Assembly (NCBI GenBank): GCA_028822745.1
Contig: JAPKCZ010000027.1
Location: forward strand, 1 to 12,138
Origin: Kiritimatiellia bacterium
GTDB lineage: Bacteria; Verrucomicrobiota; Kiritimatiellia; UBA8416; JAIOPI01
Length of the DNA: 12,138 nucleotides
Direction of reading: 5' to 3'
Under the pieces are notes generated by a model, which was not told the origin of the DNA, made no database searches, and saw nothing but the letters and a program-made list of their open reading frames with translations. Position 1 is the stretch's first letter. Every line of letters begins with the position of its first letter. Below are positions 7,099 to 12,138 of this stretch, piece by piece. Both the position numbers and the translations under genes were made by a program.

Positions 7099-7962
7099 AT
7101 GAGCGATAACAGAAGCAGCCTCTCTCTAAAACGTCGTGCGGCCCAACGCCTGTTAGGCAAGGACCGCTACCTAGCATTGCGCGAAGCGGCGTATCGCTAC
7201 CGGAATGTCAGAACAACGCTTGATCTGCATGATGGACACGAATCGAGGGCGATCAGGGATGACAGACTGGTTAACTCGCGTCATCGCCTCGCGCGTCTAC
7301 GGGATTCCCACCGCGGACAGCGGTGTTTTATCGTGGGCAACGGGCCGAGTCTGAATAAGATGGACCTGTCCCGTCTGCGCAATGAAGCCTGGTTTGGCGC
7401 CAATCGGATTTATCTGATGGAGTCGACGCTTGGCTTTGCGCCAACCTACTACGTCTGTGTGAACGAACTCGTGCTGCGTCAGTGTGCTGAGGAAATCAGC
7501 ACGCTTACAATGCCGAAGTTCCTGAGCGTGAATGCTTCCGCTGACGTTGACCTGCCACAAGATAGTATTTTCATGAATAGCGTGTGGGGCAAAGCCCGTT
7601 TCGGCTATGAACCGACACAAGTGCTGTGGGAGTCCGGTACCGTAACGTATGTGTCAATGCAACTCGCGTTCTTCATGGGCTTCGAAGAAGTTGTTCTGAT
7701 TGGCGTCGATCACAGCTTTTCTACGAGTGGCCCACCCAATACCGAGGTCGTGTCGGATGGGGATGACCCCAATCATTTCTCCCCGGATTACTTTGGTAAG
7801 GGCTTCAAGTGGCATTTGCCCGATTTGGAGTCATCGGAAAAAGGCTACCGTCTTGCGCGTGCCGCGTTCGAGGCCGATGGCCGACGTATCGTCGACGCGA
7901 CCGTTGGTGGTGCGTTGACTATTTTCCCAAAAGTTGACTATGAAAGTCTTTTTGCTGACTAA
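7099..7962 (+). CDS. DUF115 / 6-hydroxymethylpterin diphosphokinase MptE-like protein
   Basis: The protein has 287 residues. A basic, probably helical N-terminus (1-70) is followed by 'CFIVGNGPSLNKMDL' (76-90), the glycine-rich nucleotide-binding loop of DUF115 proteins. Next come 'WFGANRIYLM' (98-107), 'YVSMQLAFFMGFEEVVLIGV' (184-203) with 'DHSFS' just after, 'HFSPDYF' (226-232) and a closing 'FPKVDYESLF' (276-285). The fold is shared with archaeal MptE, the Maf flagellin-glycosylation proteins and GT42 sialyltransferases (CstI/CstII). In a glycan island it is more likely to handle a nucleotide-activated sugar than a pterin, but the substrate is unknown. It starts 36 bases after the end of the interrupted FkbM frame with no clear ribosome binding site. 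Its TAA is immediately followed by the ATG of the next gene, which suggests coupled translation. No membrane helix is seen. Confidence 0.85.
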   Translation: MSDNRSSLSLKRRAAQRLLGKDRYLALREAAYRYRNVRTTLDLHDGHESRAIRDDRLVNSRHRLARLRDSHRGQRCFIVGNGPSLNKMDLSRLRNEAWFGANRIYLMESTLGFAPTYYVCVNELVLRQCAEEISTLTMPKFLSVNASADVDLPQDSIFMNSVWGKARFGYEPTQVLWESGTVTYVSMQLAFFMGFEEVVLIGVDHSFSTSGPPNTEVVSDGDDPNHFSPDYFGKGFKWHLPDLESSEKGYRLARAAFEADGRRIVDATVGGALTIFPKVDYESLFAD

Positions 7963-8937
7963 ATGAGTGTTACTGAAAAGCCGCTTTTGCAGTCGGACCT
8001 GCCTCCGCCTCCGGATGGGCGCACGGGATGGCCGTGGCAGGGATACTGCAGGGCCATGCCGCCAACCACTGGCGACGGAAAGCTTTGGCCGAAACTGGTA
8101 ATTGTCACGCCTTCGTTCAACCAAGGCGCCTATTTGGAGGCCGCGATTCGATCGGTCTTGCTGCAAGGCTATCCCAACCTTACCTATGTTGTAATGGATG
8201 GCGGTAGCACCGACGAAAGTGTCGACATCCTTGAAAAGTATGATCGTTGGATTACGCGTTGGGTCAGTGAGGCCGATGGCGGGCAGTATGCTGCAATTGC
8301 CAAAGGCTTTGCCTCTGGTGGCGGTGAGATCATGAGCTGGCTGAATTCGGATGACATGTATTGCCCCAATGCGTTGCATGTCGCGGGTTCCGTGTTCTCT
8401 GACCTCCCGGACGTAACCTGGTTAACCAGCGGCGTTCAGGTGACGTGGGACGTTGAAGGGACATGGGCCAGTACAGGGCATTCAGCGGGGTATACCCAAC
8501 GCGGATTTTTTGCCGGGCGTAATCTAGGCCTCACGGGTCGGGCGGCCGCGCTGCAACCCGTGATCCAGCAGGAGTCTACGTTTTGGCGCTGTTCGCTATG
8601 GGATGCTGCCGGCGGCCATCTGGATGCGACACTCAATCTGGCAGGCGACTTTGAGCTATGGGCCAGGTTCTGGGCCCACGCAGCGTTGGCCACGGTAAAT
8701 GTTCCACTGGGTGGTTTCCGGCGACAGCCAGAGCAGAAGACATCGGACCCTGACGCGTATCAGCGTGAAGCGCGAGATGTGTTGACGCGGCATGGTGGAC
8801 GATTTCGCGGGAATATGTCGCATTTGCTTACTGCAACTTTGGGGTGTTGGCGGAAAAGCCCTGCGAACCTCCGCACACGCGTTCGATATGATTTGGAACA
8901 AAAACGATGGATAAAAGTAGAACGCTATGTTGCATGA
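7963..8937 (+). CDS. Family 2 glycosyltransferase (GT-A), copy 1
   Basis: The protein has 324 residues. An N-terminal leader 'DLPPPPDGRTGWPW' (12-25) precedes the GT2 domain. The nucleotide-binding start is 'VIVTPSFNQGAYLEAAIRSV' (46-65), then 'VVMDGGSTDES' (76-86), 'SEADGGQYAAIAKGF' (102-116) and the metal-binding DXD-type motif 'WLNSDD' (126-131). 'QQESTFWR' (202-209) and 'GDFELWARF' (228-236) are the acceptor-side motifs, the latter with the usual general-base acidic residue. It should be cytoplasmic and add one sugar from a nucleotide donor, typically with inversion; specificity cannot be read. ATG 7963 abuts the TAA of the DUF115 gene with no gap and no separate ribosome binding site, so translation is probably coupled. 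The following glycosyltransferase shares its leader and layout, which points to an old duplication. Confidence 0.92.
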   Translation: MSVTEKPLLQSDLPPPPDGRTGWPWQGYCRAMPPTTGDGKLWPKLVIVTPSFNQGAYLEAAIRSVLLQGYPNLTYVVMDGGSTDESVDILEKYDRWITRWVSEADGGQYAAIAKGFASGGGEIMSWLNSDDMYCPNALHVAGSVFSDLPDVTWLTSGVQVTWDVEGTWASTGHSAGYTQRGFFAGRNLGLTGRAAALQPVIQQESTFWRCSLWDAAGGHLDATLNLAGDFELWARFWAHAALATVNVPLGGFRRQPEQKTSDPDAYQREARDVLTRHGGRFRGNMSHLLTATLGCWRKSPANLRTRVRYDLEQKRWIKVERYVA

Positions 8938-9012
8938 CATGGTGTTGACTTTGTTCGTGTGCCGCACCTCGTATGGGCTCGTGCCATGCTGAATGTGTAC
9001 TCTGGATAACTG

Positions 9013-10035
9013 ATGAAAAAAAAGCCCCCACAACTTTCTGATCTTCCGCCGTCCCCGCCGGGTCTGTCTGGCTGGCCTTGGACCGAATCTGGACCTGAGC
9101 TGCCAGACGTACGCAGTGACGGGAGTGCGTGGCCTGCGCTGTCGATGGTGACGCCATCCTATATGCATGTCGAGTTTCTCGAGAAGACATTGCGTTCGGT
9201 GATATTGCAGGGCTACCCGTCGCTCCAGTTTGTCGTCATCGATGGCGGCAGCGATGATGGCAGCGTTGCGATGATTGAAAAGTATGCGCCATGGCTAGAT
9301 GTCTGGATCAGTGAGCCTGACGAGGGACAGTCTGATGCACTGATGAAGGGGTTTTCGCATGCAACGGGCGAGATTATCAATTGGCTGTGTTCTGACGACT
9401 GGCTTTTACCGGGCGCGCTTGCAAAGATGGCCGAGTTTCAATCCACCTGCCCTGACGCGGTCGCTTGGGTGGGAAATTGTTTGGAAATCGATGTGCATGA
9501 CAACGAATTAAAAGTGAACAAGCCGCGCTTGCCGGCATCCATGGATCGAATGGGCGACTGGGGTGGCGATACCCAGTTCTGGCAGCCGTCTTGCTTCTTC
9601 CGTAGAGAGGCTTTTGAGCGGGTTGGCGGCCTCAGGCACTATCTACATTTTGTCATGGATGTGGATCTTTGGATTCGCCTGGCGCAGGTGGGTGATTTTG
9701 CCAAGCTAGATGAAGTGCTCTCGGCTGGGCGTATGCACGCTGATGCCAAGACTTCGCGCGATGTGTCGATGCGGGAATCTGAAATCCTCGCGGCCAACAT
9801 CATCAGTGGCACGCCAGACGTTGCACGTGAACGCTTTAACCGTTACATGGACCTTGCGGCTGGGCGTAAAGTCCTTAAACGAAAAAGTCACAATCCAATA
9901 GCTCTTTTTCGATTCAAAATGGTAGCGGACGGTGTCCCGTACCGCATGTTGGCGCACTATTTCTGGGAGCGCAGCCTGCGTTCGTTGAAATGTCGATTCC
10001 TGTCCGGTAAATACGGCGGCAACGATGAGCATTAG
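9013..10035 (+). CDS. Family 2 glycosyltransferase (GT-A), copy 2
   Basis: The protein has 340 residues and the same plan as the preceding gene. The leader is 'DLPPSPPGLSGWPW' (10-23), then 'MVTPSYMHVEFLEKTLRSVI' (45-64), 'VVIDGGSDDGS' (74-84), 'SEPDEGQSDALMKGF' (100-114), the DXD-type 'WLCSDD' (124-129), 'QPSCFFRREAF' (191-201) and 'MDVDLWIRLA' (215-224). The basic C-terminus after about residue 285 (KVLKRKSHNP...ERSLRSLKCRF) is longer than in copy 1 and could help it associate with the membrane. It should transfer a single sugar in the cytoplasm. Sequence divergence from copy 1 is large outside the motifs, so the two probably act on different linkages. The 75 bases before it contain no convincing promoter, and the ribosome binding site before ATG 9013 is weak. 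Confidence 0.92.
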   Translation: MKKKPPQLSDLPPSPPGLSGWPWTESGPELPDVRSDGSAWPALSMVTPSYMHVEFLEKTLRSVILQGYPSLQFVVIDGGSDDGSVAMIEKYAPWLDVWISEPDEGQSDALMKGFSHATGEIINWLCSDDWLLPGALAKMAEFQSTCPDAVAWVGNCLEIDVHDNELKVNKPRLPASMDRMGDWGGDTQFWQPSCFFRREAFERVGGLRHYLHFVMDVDLWIRLAQVGDFAKLDEVLSAGRMHADAKTSRDVSMRESEILAANIISGTPDVARERFNRYMDLAAGRKVLKRKSHNPIALFRFKMVADGVPYRMLAHYFWERSLRSLKCRFLSGKYGGNDEH

Positions 10036-10071
10036 CCTGTACGCACGCCGCTAAGCCGCATTGTGGAACCA

Positions 10072-10992
10072 ATGATAAAACTCCTGAGCGTGATGGGCTC
10101 GGCGTCTGCGCGCCTAGTACCCTTTTTTGTCGCGCACTATCGGCAATTCGGCGTCGAGCGTTTCTGTGTCACGCTCCACTATGAAGAGGGGCAGGAAGAG
10201 GGACGCGACCTTGCTTTGAGCCACCTTCGTGGAGCAGGGGTCGAGCCTCTCAATGTTTGGCGTGGTCCATTCGAACATGATAAGAAGGAGCAATACCTGG
10301 CGTCCATGCGTTCGGAGCAAGCAGAGGGAGAGGATTGGTGGGTCTACGCTGACACGGACGAATTTCATGAGTTTCCTGTTCGCCTGGCGACCTTACGTGC
10401 CCAGTGTTTACGCACGGAAAAACGTTATGTCATGGGCCGTTGGATTGACCGCCTGGCGGACGGCGGGGCGTTGCCAGAAATCGATCCCAACATGGACCTC
10501 TATCGGCAATTCCCGTGGGCCACGCATCTTTCCATGTCGTTAGGCGGAAAGTCTTTTGATGCGACGACAAAACTTTGCTTCGTTGGATCCGACATCGTTC
10601 CCAGTAATTCAGGGTTTCATAGACCGAAGGACCGTAACTGGCGCGAGGATCCGGATTGTTGGCCGGGTCTGATTGCGTGCAACCATTTTAAGTGGGATCA
10701 GAGCGTGAAGCTCAGGCTGAAGCAGCGCATCAGCGAATGGAGTGAGGTGCGGAATTCGGTGCAAGAGGCTGAGAACCTCGAGCAACATCTTCTGGGGCAT
10801 GACGACAGAATCGATTTGGGGAGTATCGTCCCACGTCAACGCCAACTTGACCGTTCACCTTGTCGCCGGCAGCTGATGCGAATGGTTCGATACAGCAAAT
10901 TCTTGGTTCTTTCAAACGCCATGGGGCGCAACGTCGAAGCCGTTTCTGGTCAAACCGCGGCGCTTGACCAACGCTTTGGAATTTATGTGTAA
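10072..10992 (+). CDS. Glycosyltransferase, DUF23/GT92-like or Glyco_tranf_2_4 type
   Basis: The protein has 306 residues from ATG 10072 (309 if GTG 10063 is used; neither has a strong ribosome binding site). It opens with 'MIKLLSVMGSASARLVPFFV' and 'AHYRQFGVERFCVTLHYEEG', the 'stay with the body, follow the stranger' start typical of this GT-A group. 'WWVYADTDEFHEFP' (89-102) contains the DXD-like metal site Asp94-Thr-Asp96. 'HFKWD' (205-209) is the conserved late His/Trp motif near the acceptor site. Residues 140-190 include 'TKLCFVGSDI' and 'SNSGFHRPKD', which fit the substrate loop region. It should be a soluble or peripheral cytoplasmic transferase adding one residue to the glycan. It starts 36 bases after the preceding glycosyltransferase and is likely in the same transcript. 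Donor unknown. Confidence 0.85.
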   Translation: MIKLLSVMGSASARLVPFFVAHYRQFGVERFCVTLHYEEGQEEGRDLALSHLRGAGVEPLNVWRGPFEHDKKEQYLASMRSEQAEGEDWWVYADTDEFHEFPVRLATLRAQCLRTEKRYVMGRWIDRLADGGALPEIDPNMDLYRQFPWATHLSMSLGGKSFDATTKLCFVGSDIVPSNSGFHRPKDRNWREDPDCWPGLIACNHFKWDQSVKLRLKQRISEWSEVRNSVQEAENLEQHLLGHDDRIDLGSIVPRQRQLDRSPCRRQLMRMVRYSKFLVLSNAMGRNVEAVSGQTAALDQRFGIYV

Positions 10993-11015
10993 TTGCCGCT
11001 TACTGACAGCAAACT

Positions 11016-11021
11016 GGAGGT
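11016..11021 (+). promoter_or_regulatory. Ribosome binding site that fixes a TTG start
   Basis: GGAGGT is close to a full Shine-Dalgarno match and lies 6 bases before TTG 11028. No in-frame ATG follows at a comparable distance, so the methyltransferase almost certainly begins at TTG. Confidence 0.75.
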
Positions 11022-11027
11022 CGATTT

Positions 11028-11843
11028 TTGAATAAGCTTATTTCACGAATTCGCAGACTTTTTCTGGGCTACGAATTCTCTCGATTGCCCGAAATCGTTG
11101 AGAAACTTGAAACATTGCAGAGCACGAATAAGCGTTTAGAGGCAAAGGTGACTCGGCTTGAAGATCTGCTGACACTTGCGGGCCATCAACCGAAGGTGCT
11201 CTGGATTTATGCGAACCGGTCCGAACGAATGGACGCAAATTTACCGTTCTTTGAAAAGGGGCGCTGTGAATTTCATCTTGAACGCTATCGGTTTGCATCT
11301 CGATATCTTAAAGACCGTGTGGTGGCGGACATCGCATGCGGCACGGGTTACGGGGCCGCTTTGATGCGGAAGGACGGTCAGGCAAGTCGGGTGATTGGTG
11401 TTGATATTGATAAAGATGCCGTCGCGTACGCCTCCGACGTCTACGGACAAGAGGACATTGCGTTCGTGTGTGCGTCCGCTGATGCGTCGACTCTTGATGC
11501 GAGCAGTGTCGATGTGGTGACGTCTTTCGAAACGCTTGAGCACCTCGAGAACGAGCAGGGCCTGCTGTCTGAATTCGCCCGGATTCTTCGTCCTGGTGGG
11601 CAGCTCATTATCTCGACGCCGAATCAGTGGCCGTGTGAAACGCATCCTCACCATGTACGTGAGTATGACCGCTCAAGTTTCTGCGCGGCACTCGGCACAC
11701 ACTTCGTGGTGCGCGAACTCTATAACCAGAACTCTGGTGGTTCCGCGAAGTTTAATCGCGGCCAGGCCCAAGGCATTGTTACTACGACGGACCAGAACCA
11801 TGGTAGCGCGGAGTGTTTCATCGCGGTATGCGAGAAGGTGTGA
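11028..11843 (+). CDS. Class I SAM-dependent methyltransferase (Methyltransf_11/UbiG-like)
   Basis: The protein has 271 residues, started at TTG with a strong GGAGGT. A basic N-terminus (MNKLISRIRRLFLGYEF) and a short predicted coiled coil (about 20-48, EIVEKLETLQSTNKRLEAKV) precede the catalytic domain; the coiled coil may allow pairing with another enzyme. SAM motifs are 'VADIACGTGYGAALM' (99-113), 'VIGVDIDKDAVAYA' (122-135), 'VDVVTSFETLEHL' (161-173) and 'RILRPGGQLIISTPN' (185-199). 'HPHHVREY' (206-213) is typical of small methyltransferases in glycan clusters. The likely job is O- or N-methylation of a sugar or of the chain end, which in some O-antigens stops elongation; which of these applies here is not shown. 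The start of the next gene is 28 bases downstream of its TGA. Confidence 0.9.
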   Translation: MNKLISRIRRLFLGYEFSRLPEIVEKLETLQSTNKRLEAKVTRLEDLLTLAGHQPKVLWIYANRSERMDANLPFFEKGRCEFHLERYRFASRYLKDRVVADIACGTGYGAALMRKDGQASRVIGVDIDKDAVAYASDVYGQEDIAFVCASADASTLDASSVDVVTSFETLEHLENEQGLLSEFARILRPGGQLIISTPNQWPCETHPHHVREYDRSSFCAALGTHFVVRELYNQNSGGSAKFNRGQAQGIVTTTDQNHGSAECFIAVCEKV

Positions 11844-11871
11844 ACGTGCCCATACGTGGCGTGATCGAATT

Positions 11872-12138
11872 ATGAAGTCGGCGATAAAGAAGAATCTGCG
11901 AATCTCTGCGCACCCCTACGAATCCGTTCCCGTCATTCTGGTGTCCGGAATTGGGCGCTCTGGCACAACTGCGCTACGGCATGCATTCAGCGCGCATCCT
12001 GCTGTGGATTCGACGGGATGTGAAAATAACATTATTTATGATGTTGTTGAGGCCGCGCGGCACAATTGCAGCTACTGGAGTCGCAAAGGAACGATGCGGG
12101 TGGTGCCGCCTGCGTATGACCGTCAGTTCAGGCTCTTG
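11872..12138 (+). CDS. Sulfotransferase family protein, 5' part only
   Basis: Eighty-nine codons are present before the window ends; the frame is still open. After a short basic N-terminus, 'PVILVSGIGRSGTTALRHAF' (20-39) contains the 5'-phosphosulfate-binding loop (GxGRSGTT) of PAPS-dependent sulfotransferases. 'SAHPAVDSTGCENN' (40-53) corresponds to the usual 'd.HP.v...gE' segment just after it. The absence of a signal peptide suggests a cytoplasmic enzyme using PAPS to sulfate a glycan or lipid-linked sugar. The conserved 3'-phosphate-binding region would lie beyond the window. ATG 11872 has only a weak ribosome binding site. Some proteins with this loop in such islands act on peptides or small molecules, so the substrate is open. 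Confidence 0.85.
   Translation, partial: MKSAIKKNLRISAHPYESVPVILVSGIGRSGTTALRHAFSAHPAVDSTGCENNIIYDVVEAARHNCSYWSRKGTMRVVPPAYDRQFRLL

Noticed and set aside
8938..9012. Possible promoter (TTGACT at 8945) between the two GT2 genes
   Set aside because: No acceptable -10 box lies 16-18 bases downstream; the nearest candidate, TATGGG, is 21 bases away and poor.

Overview
The window holds a run of genes all on the + strand and reads as part of a surface-polysaccharide or protein-glycosylation island. The gene content suggests a proteobacterium: a KpsS/KpsC-like capsule protein, FkbM methyltransferases, a WbsX (GH99-like) remnant, family 2 glycosyltransferases, a DUF115 protein and a sulfotransferase. 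A gammaproteobacterium is my best guess, but there is no rRNA or housekeeping marker to test it. TAG ends several intact genes here, so the ordinary genetic code applies.

Layout. Positions 76-1308 encode a Rossmann-like domain fused to a DUF4915/TIGR03032-like propeller. Positions 1455-2687 encode a membrane-anchored seven-bladed YVTN/lactonase-like propeller. Positions 2722-3183 hold an unrecognised short ORF behind a very good ribosome binding site. Positions 3243-4832 encode a capsule-biosynthesis-type GT-B protein. Positions 4907-5152 are the C-terminal remnant of a WbsX-family gene, followed at 5149-5180 by a strong hairpin. An intact FkbM methyltransferase follows (5207-6160), then a second FkbM gene split by an in-frame TAG (6268-7062, TAG at 6892). 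Next come a DUF115/MptE-like protein (7099-7962), two related family 2 glycosyltransferases (7963-8937 and 9013-10035), a DUF23/GT92-like glycosyltransferase (10072-10992), a class I SAM methyltransferase started at TTG (11028-11843), and the start of a sulfotransferase that runs off the window (11872 onward).

How they may work together (inference). The glycosyltransferases (3243, 7963, 9013, 10072, perhaps 7099) would assemble a glycan. The methyltransferases and the sulfotransferase would decorate it with methyl and sulfate groups. The propellers may have binding, sensing or envelope roles. No flippase, polymerase, initiating transferase or nucleotide-sugar synthesis gene lies in the window, so this is only part of a pathway. 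One gene remnant, one nonsense-interrupted gene and one orphan ORF indicate cassette turnover, as is usual in variable glycan loci. I found no tRNA, rRNA, CRISPR array, transposase or clear sigma-70 promoter, and no system I can defend as wholly new. The most notable points are the amber-split FkbM gene, the Rossmann-propeller fusion and the WbsX remnant next to its hairpin.
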